NCBI GenBank assembly: GCA_900548515.1
Contig: URKU01000019.1
Location: 1-27,184, forward strand
Length of the DNA stretch: 27,184 nucleotides
DNA from: an uncultured Collinsella sp.
GTDB lineage: Bacteria > Actinomycetota > Coriobacteriia > Coriobacteriales > Coriobacteriaceae
Direction: 5' to 3'
Part shown: in pieces, positions 1 to 7,966 of the stretch
How positions within the stretch are numbered: position 1 is the stretch's first letter
Layout: the number at the start of each line of letters is the position of its first letter
Made by a program: the position numbers and the translations under genes
Notes under the pieces: generated by a model
What the model was told of the DNA's origin: nothing
The model's input: only the letters and a program-made list of their open reading frames with translations
Database searches by the model: none

Positions 1-199
1 CGCGGTCGGCTTGTACGATGCGCAGACCCAAACGGGGCGCCGCATCATGCTCGGCGCAGTGAAGTTTCTTGGCAAACTGCAGCCTAAGAACGTCGAGTCC
101 GTAGCCCGTCGCGCGCAGCGCGAGCCCCAGCGCAGCCGTCGTCTTGCCCTTGCCGTCGCCTGTATAGATTTGAACCTTGCCGACTTACAGTGATGCCAT
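1..199 (-). pseudogene. cobO: corrinoid adenosyltransferase (CobO/BtuR type), 5' part, stop at codon 5
   Basis: The minus strand reads V-G-K-V-Q-I-Y-T-G-D-G-K-G-K-T-T-A-A-L-G from 184 downward and stays open to the window edge. GDGKGKTTAA is the P-loop signature of ATP:cob(I)alamin / cob(I)yrinic acid a,c-diamide adenosyltransferases, which attach the adenosyl group to cobalt in B12 synthesis or salvage. An ATG at 199-197 lies in the same frame, 5 nt after a good AAAGGA ribosome site, but gives only M-A-S-L before TAA at 187-185. No ATG, GTG or TTG lies between that stop and the P-loop. The likeliest reading is a nonsense change at codon 5 (for example from CAA, GAA or AAA) or a base error. 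The 3' part is outside the window. Family assignment is fairly sure; pseudogene status is inferred. Confidence 0.6.
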
Positions 200-246
200 C
201 TCTGTCCTTTCGTGCCCGGCGTCGGTTTATCGCCGGCCGGGTTGGG

Positions 247-252
247 TATTCT
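247..252 (+). promoter_or_regulatory. possible -10 element for ftsH
   Basis: TATTCT lies 40 nt upstream of the preferred ftsH start, in the divergent gap between the cobO-like gene and ftsH. I see no convincing -35 at the right distance, so this is a weak call. Confidence 0.25.
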
Positions 253-291
253 AGTTAGCATTATCAACCCCAGTAGATGGAGTTCAAGCAG

Positions 292-2184
292 ATGGAGATG
301 GATGACAACAAGCGTAGACGGAATATGATCCTCTACGTGCTCATCGCCTTCGTCGTCTACCTCGTGCTCTCGACCGTTCTGTTCCCTAACATCGGTCACA
401 CGCAGCAGATTACGAAGACCGATTACTCGACGTTTGTCAAAGCGCTCGATAAGAAGAGTGTCGACAAGGTCGAGTACAACACGGACGATTACTCGATTTA
501 TTACACCAAGAAGGGCGAGGACGAGAACATCGCCTATAAGACGACCGGTGTGCCGAACGATGCGGGCTTTACCGATCGCGTGCTTGAGTCTGGCGCTTCG
601 CTGGAGTCGGTCGTTCCCGATAAAAACTCGGGTTTGATGACCTACTACCTGCTCACGCTCATTCTTCCCATGGCGATTTTCTTCCTCATCGGTTGGTGGC
701 TCAACCGCCGCATGAAGAAGGCTATGGGCGATGACGGCCCGTCGATGAACTTTGGCGGCGGCGGTTTTGGCGGCGGCGGACTGGGTAAGTCCGGCGCGCG
801 CGTGATCGCCTCCAAGGACGTGGGCGTGACCTTTAAGGACGTCGCCGGCCAGGAAGAGGCCAAGGAGTCCCTCAAGGAGGTCGTCGACTTTCTGGAGAAG
901 CCGCAGCGCTACGAGGAGATTGGCGCCAAGCTGCCGCGCGGTGCTCTCCTTGTTGGCCCTCCGGGTACCGGTAAGACCCTGCTAGCCAAGGCTGTTGCCG
1001 GCGAGGCTGGTGTTCCGTTCTTTAGCATTTCGGGTTCTGAGTTCGTCGAGATGTTCGTCGGCCGTGGCGCCGCCAAGGTGCGTGACCTTTTTAAGCAGGC
1101 CAAGGAAAAGGCCCCGTGCATCGTGTTTATCGACGAGATCGATACCATCGGTAAGAAGCGCGATGGCGGCGGTTTTAGCGGCAACGACGAGCGTGAGCAG
1201 ACGCTCAATCAGTTGCTGACCGAGATGGATGGCTTCGATAACCACAAGGGTATCGTTGTCCTTGCCGCAACCAATCGCCCCGACAGTCTCGATCCGGCGC
1301 TGCTGCGCCCCGGTCGTTTTGACCGCCGCATCCCCGTCGAGTTGCCCGATCTGACCGGCCGTAAGAACATCCTCGAGCTTCACGCCAAGAGTGTGAAGAC
1401 CGAGCCGCCGATCGATCTGACCGCGATTGCCCGCGCCACGCCCGGTGCCTCGGGCGCCGACCTGGCCAATATCATCAACGAGGGCGCCCTGCGCGCCGTT
1501 CGCGAGGGTCGCAAGCGTGCAACCCAGGACGACTTCGAGGAGTCGGTGGAGGTCGTCATTGCCGGCCAACAGCGTAAGTCCACGGTGCTTTCCGACCACG
1601 AGAAGCAGGTCGTTTCCTACCACGAGATCGGCCATGCTATCGTCGCTGCCCGCCAAAAGGGTTCCGCGCCGGTTACCAAGATCACCATCGTGCCGCGCAC
1701 GAGCGGTGCTCTTGGCTATACCATGCAGGTCGAGGAGGACGAGCGCTTCCTGACGACACGCCAGGAGGTCTTGGACAAGCTCGCCGTCTACTGCGGCGGC
1801 CGTGCGGCCGAGGAACTCATCTTTGGGGAGATGACGACCGGTGCCGCCAACGATATCGAACAGGCCACCAAGCTTGCCCGTAACATGGTGACGCGCTTTG
1901 GTATGTCCGACGAGTTTGGCATGATGGCGCTCGGTACCGTGCAGAACGCGTATCTCAATCAGGACACGTCGCTCACCTGCGCCCCTGGTACGGCCGAGCG
2001 TGTGGACGCGATTGTCGCTAAGCTGATCGAGGACGCGCACGATCGCGCCCTGCAGATCCTCAAGGAAAACAAGTTCAAGCTCCATGAGCTGGCTCGTTAT
2101 CTGTACAAGAAGGAGACCATCACGGGTGAGGAGTTCATGAACCTCCTCACGCGCGAGAATCCGCTGATGCCCAAGCAACAGTAA
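292..2184 (+). CDS. ftsH: ATP-dependent zinc metalloprotease FtsH
   Basis: Membrane-anchored AAA+ protease that extracts and degrades misfolded membrane proteins and some regulators. Numbering from 292 (630 aa): first membrane helix about 11-31, an extracytoplasmic segment to about 115, second helix about 120-138, a glycine-rich linker, Walker A GPPGTGKT at 222-229, Walker B IVFIDEID, arginine-finger region RPGRFDRR, zinc motif HEIGH at 444-448 with the third ligand probably D521. All catalytic elements are intact and length is normal for the family. Three in-frame ATGs occur (277, 292, 298). The first has no ribosome site, whereas GGAG at 279-282 is 9 nt before 292, so 292 is preferred. A strong terminator follows, so the gene is probably transcribed alone. 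Confidence 0.95.
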   Translation: MEMDDNKRRRNMILYVLIAFVVYLVLSTVLFPNIGHTQQITKTDYSTFVKALDKKSVDKVEYNTDDYSIYYTKKGEDENIAYKTTGVPNDAGFTDRVLESGASLESVVPDKNSGLMTYYLLTLILPMAIFFLIGWWLNRRMKKAMGDDGPSMNFGGGGFGGGGLGKSGARVIASKDVGVTFKDVAGQEEAKESLKEVVDFLEKPQRYEEIGAKLPRGALLVGPPGTGKTLLAKAVAGEAGVPFFSISGSEFVEMFVGRGAAKVRDLFKQAKEKAPCIVFIDEIDTIGKKRDGGGFSGNDEREQTLNQLLTEMDGFDNHKGIVVLAATNRPDSLDPALLRPGRFDRRIPVELPDLTGRKNILELHAKSVKTEPPIDLTAIARATPGASGADLANIINEGALRAVREGRKRATQDDFEESVEVVIAGQQRKSTVLSDHEKQVVSYHEIGHAIVAARQKGSAPVTKITIVPRTSGALGYTMQVEEDERFLTTRQEVLDKLAVYCGGRAAEELIFGEMTTGAANDIEQATKLARNMVTRFGMSDEFGMMALGTVQNAYLNQDTSLTCAPGTAERVDAIVAKLIEDAHDRALQILKENKFKLHELARYLYKKETITGEEFMNLLTRENPLMPKQQ

Positions 2185-2211
2185 CGCCGCGGTCGAGCCA
2201 GTAAACGCCGA

Positions 2212-2248
2212 CGCCCCATTTGAGCAGCTTTCTCAAATGGGGCGTTTT
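2212..2248 (+). terminator. Rho-independent terminator of ftsH
   Basis: A perfect 13-bp stem, CGCCCCATTTGAG (2212-2224) with CTCAAATGGGGCG (2232-2244), encloses a 7-nt loop and is followed by TTTT. It lies 28 nt past the ftsH stop. Confidence 0.9.
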
Positions 2249-2265
2249 GCTTGAGAGGGATGGAA

Positions 2266-2721
2266 ATGAAGATCGTGGTGAGCGCCTGCTTGATGGGCGA
2301 GAGCTGCAAGTATAACGGGCTTGACAACTATCGTCGCGAGTTGGTCGAGGCCTGCGAGCGTACAGGGACTGAGGTCCTCTTGGTGTGCCCTGAGGTCTTT
2401 GGCGGCCTGCCCATGCCGCGCAGGCCGTCCGAGATTGTGAACGGCGAGGTCCGTACCTGCGAGGGTACCTCGGTCGATCGCGAGTTTCGCCTGGGCGCTC
2501 AACGTGCGCTCGACATGTGCGAGCAGGCGGGCGGCCCGTCCGAGATCGTTGCGTGCATTTTGCAGGATCGCAGTCCGTCGTGCGGCGTGGGCCATATCTA
2601 CGACGGATCCTTCAGCGGCACGCTCACAACAGGTAACGGTGTCTTCGTTGACCTGCTCCTGCGCCACGGCTACCGCGTTATCCCGGCTAGCGAGTTCGAC
2701 TCGAGCATGTTACGGCAATAA
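2266..2721 (+). CDS. DUF523 family protein
   Basis: A 151-residue protein of the DUF523 family, whose biochemical role is not established. Family hallmarks are visible: N-terminal VSACLMGESCKYNG, then CPEVFGGLPMPRRP, the Cys motif DRSPSCG and IYDGSFSG. The conserved cysteines suggest metal or redox chemistry, but that is only inference. Upstream in-frame TTG (2251) and ATG (2260) codons exist. The ATG at 2266 is chosen because GAGAGGG at 2253-2259 is 6 nt away and because family members start just before the VSACL motif. The gene is enclosed by terminators on both sides, so it is likely monocistronic. Its ribosome site begins only 5 nt after the ftsH terminator T-tract, so it either relies on read-through or its promoter overlaps that hairpin. 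Confidence 0.85.
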   Translation: MKIVVSACLMGESCKYNGLDNYRRELVEACERTGTEVLLVCPEVFGGLPMPRRPSEIVNGEVRTCEGTSVDREFRLGAQRALDMCEQAGGPSEIVACILQDRSPSCGVGHIYDGSFSGTLTTGNGVFVDLLLRHGYRVIPASEFDSSMLRQ

Positions 2722-2761
2722 AAAACCGCCACAAAGGTATTGTCCCCTTTGTGGCGGTTTT
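2722..2761. terminator. bidirectional hairpin terminator between convergent genes
   Basis: A 16-bp perfect stem, AAAACCGCCACAAAGG (2722-2737) with CCTTTGTGGCGGTTTT (2746-2761), has an 8-nt loop TATTGTCC. A-tract on one side and T-tract on the other let it serve both the DUF523 gene and the minus-strand dehydrogenase. A near-identical element occurs at 10366-10407 in the opposite orientation. Confidence 0.9.
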
Positions 2762-2767
2762 GGTCGG

Positions 2768-3856
2768 TTAGGCCAGGATAGAATGGCCGTAGGCGTTGGC
2801 GGCCTTGATGGCGGCGGCGAACTTTTCGTCGGTGAAGGGCTCCGGGTTGCCTTGCTTCCACTCGTTGGTGGCGTGCGCGTATTCGCACAGGGCCGGGATA
2901 TCTGCCTCGGTAAGGCCAACCTGCTCAAGCGTTACGGGCAGCCCCATCTGCTTGTTAAAGGCGGCGTAGCGCTCAAGGTTCTCGGTATCGCCCGTATAGG
3001 CAAACAGTACCAGCACGCCCAGGCTCACGACCTCGCCATGCAGGTAGGTGCCCTCACGCGGAATGCTGCAGGTGGCGTTGTAGAACGCGTGCGCCACGCT
3101 CGAGTTGTAGTAATAATCGTTCTGGTTGGTCAGGTTCGAGACATAGCCCGTGTTGACAACGATGTCGAGCGCGATCTGCTTGACGGCCTCGCTCGACAGA
3201 TTCTGGCGCACATCCTCAAGACCCTGCACACCATAGGTAAACAGCGGCTCGGAGCAGGTGTGGGCGAGTGCCAGGCCAAGACCGGCGGTGTGCTCCAAAT
3301 TACCGGCGCTCGTGGCGTACTCGACCTCGGGCTGCTTGGACAGGGCATCGCCTACACCGGCCCAGAAGTACTCTGCTGGCGCCTCGGCGATGATCTTGGG
3401 GTTGATGAAGATGTGCGCGGGGCGGTTGGGGTACGAATAGCCCTCGAGCGAGCCGTCGTCGTTGTAGACAACGGCAATGGCGGTCGCGGCGGAGCAGTTG
3501 GAGCAGATCGTCGGCACGGTAAAGACGATCTTCTTGAGCTCGATGGCCGCCGTCTTGACGGTATCGAGCGCCTTGCCGCCGCCGCAAGCAATGAGCACGT
3601 CGGCTTCCTGGCAGGCGGGGGAGTTTACGACCTTGGCGATATTGGCACGCGTACTGTTGGTACCGTAGACGCGCGTCTCCAGGACCTCGACATCGGTACC
3701 TTCAAGGGCCGCCTCGATTCCCGGCAGCGCCGCAGCCAGGGCTCGCTTGCCGCCAATGATGGCGACTTTCTTCGCGCCGTACTCCGCCAGTGCAGTTGGC
3801 AGCTTGGTAAAGCAATCCTCGCCAACGGTGTAGTCGCTCATTCCAATTGTGCGCAT
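2768..3856 (-). CDS. GldA-like iron-containing alcohol dehydrogenase family protein
   Basis: A 362-aa member of the glycerol dehydrogenase branch of the iron-containing alcohol dehydrogenase fold, cytoplasmic and NAD-dependent by family. Visible landmarks: nucleotide-binding loop C-G-G-G-K-A-L-D-T at 91-99, and three metal ligands in the expected places, D170 (GVGD), H256 (SSVAHAFYN) and H273 (YLHGEVV). All appear intact, so it should be an active enzyme. The substrate (glycerol, another polyol or an aldehyde) cannot be read from the sequence, hence no symbol. The start at 3856 has GAAGG upstream at good spacing; a second Met at residue 6 is an alternative. It is a single gene, convergent with the DUF523 gene and divergent from the ileS leader. 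Confidence 0.88.
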   Translation of the reverse strand: MRTIGMSDYTVGEDCFTKLPTALAEYGAKKVAIIGGKRALAAALPGIEAALEGTDVEVLETRVYGTNSTRANIAKVVNSPACQEADVLIACGGGKALDTVKTAAIELKKIVFTVPTICSNCSAATAIAVVYNDDGSLEGYSYPNRPAHIFINPKIIAEAPAEYFWAGVGDALSKQPEVEYATSAGNLEHTAGLGLALAHTCSEPLFTYGVQGLEDVRQNLSSEAVKQIALDIVVNTGYVSNLTNQNDYYYNSSVAHAFYNATCSIPREGTYLHGEVVSLGVLVLFAYTGDTENLERYAAFNKQMGLPVTLEQVGLTEADIPALCEYAHATNEWKQGNPEPFTDEKFAAAIKAANAYGHSILA

Positions 3857-3950
3857 AGCAGCCTTCTTTCGTTCGATAAAGTGCTTTCAGGTATTTTGCT
3901 CCTAGTGAAGGCTTGTAATAGCGAGAAATTTCGAACGTATAAAACCAGTG

Positions 3951-3990
3951 TTGAGGGTTTTTTGCCGACGCGGAACGTGCTAGCATACAC
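3951..3990 (+). promoter_or_regulatory. probable promoter of the ileS T-box transcript
   Basis: TGCTAGCAT gives an extended -10 with TAGCAT at 3981-3986. The predicted start point near 3993 fits the first base pair of T-box Stem I at 3999. The -35 region is T-rich (TTTTTT at 3958-3963) and not close to consensus. The interval 3857-3950 also must hold the promoter of the minus-strand dehydrogenase; I could not fix its position. Confidence 0.4.
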
Positions 3991-3998
3991 CGCATAAG

Positions 3999-4299
3999 CG
4001 TTGATGGGGACGAGTAGTCGGCCGTCCGCATGCTACAGAGAGCGGGAAGCGCTGAGAACCCGTGCATGCGACCGATGAAAATCACCCCGGAGCTGCGGTC
4101 CCAACGGACGTGCCGCGCAGACACGTCTTAGTAGATATCGCCGAGATGGTCGTCGATACAGGCCAGCCGAGTAACGGATGCGAGCGCGCGAATACGCGGG
4201 CGAGGGCATCTAAGCTGGGTGGTTAAACGAAGAGCTTTTGCGGGCGTACAGCTCGTTTTGTGGTGCTTCGTCCCAGCTTGTAGGGACGGGCGCTTTTTT
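3999..4299 (+). promoter_or_regulatory. T-box riboswitch, Ile specifier, upstream of ileS
   Basis: This leader should sense uncharged tRNA-Ile. Stem I base pairs CGTT (3999-4002) with AACG (4103-4106) and GGGAC (4007-4011) with GTCCC (4098-4102). An AGTAG S-turn motif lies at 4013-4017, and the specifier ATC at 4081-4083 is followed by a purine. The antiterminator is AAGCTGGG (4212-4219), bulge TGGTTAA (4220-4226) and ACGAAG (4227-4232), pairing with CTTCGT (4266-4271) and CCCAGCTT (4272-4279). TGGT in the bulge complements ACCA, the expected 3' end of tRNA-Ile. The same CGTCCC that closes the antiterminator also forms the terminator stem, so control is by transcription attenuation. Confidence 0.92.
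4263..4299 (+). terminator. T-box attenuator terminator
   Basis: CGTCCC (4269-4274) pairs with GGGACG (4283-4288), extended outward by GTGC (4263-4266) with GCGC (4290-4293), then six T residues at 4294-4299. It is mutually exclusive with the antiterminator helix. Confidence 0.9.
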
Positions 4300-4342
4300 G
4301 GTGCCCAACGGGCGTGTGCGCCCATGACATGAAAGGGGTACC

Positions 4343-7144
4343 GTGGCAAACGAGTACAAGCAGACGATGAATCTGCCCAAGACCGGTTTTCCCATGCGTG
4401 CCGGTCTTTCCAAGTCCGAGCCCAAGCGACTCAAGGACTGGCAGGACAACAAGGTCTACGAGCAGGTTCTGAAGAAGAACGAGGGTCACAAGAAGTTCGT
4501 GCTGCACGACGGTCCTCCGTACGCCAACGGCCCGATTCACATCGGCCATGCCATGAACAAGATCTCCAAGGACATGATCAACCGTTACTGGATGATGCAG
4601 GGCTATGAGGTTCCCTATGTTCCCGGTTGGGACTGCCATGGCCAGCCGATCGAGCATAAGGTCGAGGAGAAGCTCGGCACCGAGAAGTTCAACCAGACCT
4701 CCACGGCTAAGATCCGTGAGCTTTGCAATAAGTTCGCTGTCGAGAACATCGAGCTGCAGAAGGCCGGCTTCCGTCGCCTGGGCGTGCTCGGCGATTGGGA
4801 CAACCCCTATCTGACGCTCTATCACCAGCATGACGCCGCCGACATCGATGTTTTCAAGGCCATGTTCGACAAGGGCATGATCTATCGCGGTCACAAGCCC
4901 GTCCACTGGTGCAAGCACTGCCATACCGCACTTGCTGAGGCCGAGATTGAGTACTCCGACGAGACGAGCCCGTCCATCTTCGTGCGCTTTGAGATGACCT
5001 CCAAGCCCGCCGGCCTCGAGAACTTCGACGGCCCGGTTGACTTTATCATCTGGACGACCACGCCGTGGACCATCCCCTCCGACCAGGCAGTTTCTCTCAA
5101 GCCCGGTGCCGCCTACGTCGCCGTTGAGCACGACGGCCGCGCCGAGGTCATGCTCGAGGACCTAGCTCCCAAGTGCTGCGAGGAGTTTGGCTGGGAGTAC
5201 ACCCCGGTTGTGGTCGACGGCAAGCCCTATGTGGTTCCCGCCGAGACCTTCCATCACATTCACTATAAGCAGCCGATCTTTGACGGTGTCGAGGGCGTTG
5301 CGCTGTTGGCCGATTACGTCGGTGTCGATGACGGTACCGGTATCGTCCACAACTCGCCCGGTCACGGCGTCGACGACTACTTCGCCTGCCTCAAGGAGGG
5401 CATCACCGACATTTGCATGCCGGTCGATGACGACGGCAAGTTCTACACCGGCGAGGAGTTTGGCACCGGCGGCCCCTTCAGCGGCATGGATACCGACGAG
5501 GCCAACCCGCACATCATCGAGTTCCTGCGCGAGCGCGGCACCCTGGTCCTCGAGAAGAAGATCACGCACAGCTATCCGCACTGCTGGCGCTGCAAGCACC
5601 CGGTGCTCTTCCGTGCTACCGACCAGTGGTTTGTCTCGATGGACAAGACTGGTTTGCGCGAGCAGGCTGGTAAGGAGGTTCGCGAGAACGTCAAGTGGTA
5701 TCCGGCTCACGCCGCCAACCGCATCGGCGCCATGGTTGAGCAGCGTCCCGACTGGTGCATCAGCCGTCAGCGCAACTGGGGCGTGCCTATCCCCAGCTAC
5801 ACCTGTGCCGACTGCGGCGAGAAGGTCATGAACGACGCTACGCTCGACGCCGTCATCAAGCTCTTCCACGAGAAGGGCTCCGACGCCTGGTTCACCGACG
5901 CTCCCGAGAGCTACCTGGGCGAGGCCTGCGTCTGCCCCAAGTGCGGCGGCCATCACCTCAAGGCCGATAAGGACATCCTCGACGTGTGGTGGGATTCCGG
6001 CGTCTCCTGGAAGGCCGTCTGCGAGTACCGTCCCGAGCTGGAGTATCCGGCGGATGTGTACCTCGAGGGCTCCGACCAGCATCGCGGTTGGTTCCAGAGC
6101 TCGCTGCTCACTTCGGTGGGCGCCAACGGCCATGCTCCCTACAAGGCGGTCGTCTCGCAGGGCTTCACGCTCGACGGCCAGGGCCGCAAGATGTCCAAGT
6201 CGCTCGGCAACGTCATCGACCCCAATAAGGTCTGTGACGAGATGGGCGCCGACATCATCCGCCTGTGGGTTGCTTCCGTTGACACCAGCTCCGACGTGTC
6301 CATCGACCACGAGATTCTTGCCCGTACGTCCGATGCCTACCGTCGTTTCCGCAACACGCTGCGCTTCCTGCTTTCCGAGCTCGAGGGCCAGTTTGAGCCT
6401 GAGACCGACGGTGTCGCCTTTGCCGACCTGCTGCCGCTCGACAAGCTCATGGTTGCCCGTCTGACCCAGGTTCAGGCCGAGGTCGACGACGCTTACTCTT
6501 GCTACGAGTTCCCGCGCGCTTACCGTGCGCTTTATGACTTCGTGGTTACCGAGCTTTCCAACGTGTACCTCGACGCCCTGAAGGACCGCCTGTACTGCGA
6601 CAAGCCTGGCTCGCTCGAGCGCCGCAGCGCCCAGACCGTGCTGGCCGAGCTCTTCTCGATGCTCATGCGCGATCTGCAGCCGATTTTGTCCTACACCGTC
6701 GACGAGGCCATGGCCTACGCGCCTGCCGGCTGCGTCGACCACCAGAAGTACGCCGCGCTGCTCGATTGGTATAAGTCGCCTATCACGGTCGACGAGGCCA
6801 ATGAGTTCGAGGGCGTGCTCGAGGCTTCACTCGAGCTCCGTAGCGCCGTGACCAAGGCCCTTGAGGATGCCCGCTCCGTCGGCACCTTCACTAAGAGCCA
6901 GCAGGTCCGCGTCAAGGCGGTCGTTCCCGCCGAGATGTACGCGCTGCTGACCGGCGACAAGGCGGTCGACCTGGCCGAGTTCTACATCGTTTCCGATGTT
7001 GAGCTGACCCAGGGCGAGGAGCTCTCCGTTGCCATCGAGGCTGCCGAGGGCGAGTGCTGCGACCGTTGCTGGAATTACCGCACCACCGTCGGCGAGTACA
7101 ACGGCCACGCTCACATCTGCGAGAGGTGTGCGAATGCCCTTTAA
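4343..7144 (+). CDS. ileS: isoleucyl-tRNA synthetase
   Basis: Class I synthetase that charges tRNA-Ile and edits Val-tRNA-Ile, 933 aa. HIGH is at 66-69 (PIHIGHAM), GWDCHGQPIEHKVE follows, the CP1 editing domain contains TTTPWTIPS, and KMSKS is at 616-620 within GRKMSKSLGN. The C-terminus carries a zinc ribbon with two Cys pairs (CCDRCW near the end, then CERC in the last eight residues), as in bacterial type 1 IleRS. The start is GTG at 4343, with AAAGGGG at 4332-4338 ending 4 nt before it. The upstream T-box (Ile codon ATC) independently confirms identity and shows regulation by uncharged tRNA-Ile. Terminator at 7215-7254, so a single-gene transcript is likely. Confidence 0.97.
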   Translation: MANEYKQTMNLPKTGFPMRAGLSKSEPKRLKDWQDNKVYEQVLKKNEGHKKFVLHDGPPYANGPIHIGHAMNKISKDMINRYWMMQGYEVPYVPGWDCHGQPIEHKVEEKLGTEKFNQTSTAKIRELCNKFAVENIELQKAGFRRLGVLGDWDNPYLTLYHQHDAADIDVFKAMFDKGMIYRGHKPVHWCKHCHTALAEAEIEYSDETSPSIFVRFEMTSKPAGLENFDGPVDFIIWTTTPWTIPSDQAVSLKPGAAYVAVEHDGRAEVMLEDLAPKCCEEFGWEYTPVVVDGKPYVVPAETFHHIHYKQPIFDGVEGVALLADYVGVDDGTGIVHNSPGHGVDDYFACLKEGITDICMPVDDDGKFYTGEEFGTGGPFSGMDTDEANPHIIEFLRERGTLVLEKKITHSYPHCWRCKHPVLFRATDQWFVSMDKTGLREQAGKEVRENVKWYPAHAANRIGAMVEQRPDWCISRQRNWGVPIPSYTCADCGEKVMNDATLDAVIKLFHEKGSDAWFTDAPESYLGEACVCPKCGGHHLKADKDILDVWWDSGVSWKAVCEYRPELEYPADVYLEGSDQHRGWFQSSLLTSVGANGHAPYKAVVSQGFTLDGQGRKMSKSLGNVIDPNKVCDEMGADIIRLWVASVDTSSDVSIDHEILARTSDAYRRFRNTLRFLLSELEGQFEPETDGVAFADLLPLDKLMVARLTQVQAEVDDAYSCYEFPRAYRALYDFVVTELSNVYLDALKDRLYCDKPGSLERRSAQTVLAELFSMLMRDLQPILSYTVDEAMAYAPAGCVDHQKYAALLDWYKSPITVDEANEFEGVLEASLELRSAVTKALEDARSVGTFTKSQQVRVKAVVPAEMYALLTGDKAVDLAEFYIVSDVELTQGEELSVAIEAAEGECCDRCWNYRTTVGEYNGHAHICERCANAL

Positions 7145-7214
7145 GGCACGGTAACTCGGCATTTTGGTTATAGGGAGAATTTGGGCGCCTTCGGCCCATT
7201 TGCTCCGCTGATTA

Positions 7215-7254
7215 AAAGCGGCATTCTGTTTTTCGGAATGCCGCTTTCGTTTTT
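7215..7254 (+). terminator. Rho-independent terminator of ileS
   Basis: A 12-bp perfect stem, AAAGCGGCATTC (7215-7226) with GAATGCCGCTTT (7236-7247), has a 9-nt T-rich loop and is followed by CGTTTTT. A weaker GGGC/GCCC hairpin lies just upstream near 7180-7200. Confidence 0.9.
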
Positions 7255-7366
7255 AGCTGGTTATTTCGCTTGCGTTGGTGGATATGTCGTGCGCTCTGCG
7301 TGTGGCAATATAAGATGGTAAATTGCGTTAAACGGAATTCGATTGTTTTGAGGGTAGGGGATTTCT

Positions 7367-7966
7367 TTGGGTCGTTCTGCGGATATGACGCCGCCTTTGC
7401 GTTGGCGGTTGGGTGTTGCCGGTGGTGTGGCGTTGGCCGTGCTGCTTGTTGACCAGCTGACCAAGCTTGCGGTTCGTGCCGTGGGCGACACTTTGCATGT
7501 GACCGTTATCCCCGGTGTGATCGACTTCCTTTTTGTGCGTAACATCGGTGCTGCCTTTAGCATGGGCGAGGGCCATGGCATCGCGTTTGCCGTGCTGGCG
7601 CTGGCGGTCATTATCGCCATTATCGTGTACCTCGTTCGAGCACCTCAACTCGCTCGCCTTGAGGTTGTGGGTATGGCGATGGTTGCGGGCGGTGCCATCG
7701 GTAACGCGATCGATCGCCTGGCTATGGGCTTTGTGACCGATTTTATTGCCACCACCTTCATTGACTTCCCCGTCTTCAATGTGGCCGATATCGGTATTAC
7801 CGTGGGCGTCGTGCTCGCCCTCTTCGGCTATATGTTCTTGAGTCCCGCCGCTCGCGAGGTCGATGCGACCGCCGAGCTTAACGCCCGTGACGAAGCCCGC
7901 GCTAAGCGCAAGGCCCAGCAACGTGGGGAGCGTGCCCGCAAGATTCGCGAAAGGAATGAGCGCTAA
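7367..7966 (+). CDS. lspA: lipoprotein signal peptidase (signal peptidase II)
   Basis: Inner-membrane aspartyl protease that removes signal peptides from diacylated prolipoproteins, 199 aa. Four hydrophobic segments are evident. Family motifs: VDQLTK early, NIGAAFSMG, GAIGNAIDRLAMG with catalytic D116, and FNVADIGITVG with catalytic D141. Start is TTG at 7367, 6 nt after AGGGG (7356-7360); an ATG at 7385 is a weaker alternative. After the last helix the protein has an unusual basic and highly charged tail of about 40 residues rich in Ala, Arg, Lys and Glu, not needed for the catalytic core. The stop overlaps the rluD start by one base, so the two are translationally coupled. Confidence 0.94.
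   Translation: MGRSADMTPPLRWRLGVAGGVALAVLLVDQLTKLAVRAVGDTLHVTVIPGVIDFLFVRNIGAAFSMGEGHGIAFAVLALAVIIAIIVYLVRAPQLARLEVVGMAMVAGGAIGNAIDRLAMGFVTDFIATTFIDFPVFNVADIGITVGVVLALFGYMFLSPAAREVDATAELNARDEARAKRKAQQRGERARKIRERNER

Noticed and set aside
11..193. 60-codon plus-strand open frame at the window start
   Set aside because: The minus strand of the same bases encodes a clear adenosyltransferase P-loop; the plus frame has no ribosome site or family resemblance.
982..2178. 398-codon open frame antisense to ftsH
   Set aside because: Shadow of ftsH with a low-complexity translation; ftsH has all its motifs in the sense frame.
2504..3997. 497-codon plus-strand frame across the DUF523 gene and the GldA-like gene
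   Set aside because: It runs through a strong terminator hairpin and opposite to the well-supported dehydrogenase with complete metal ligands.
5162..6742. 526-codon open frame antisense to ileS
   Set aside because: Same artefact as above; no ribosome site, no recognisable domain.
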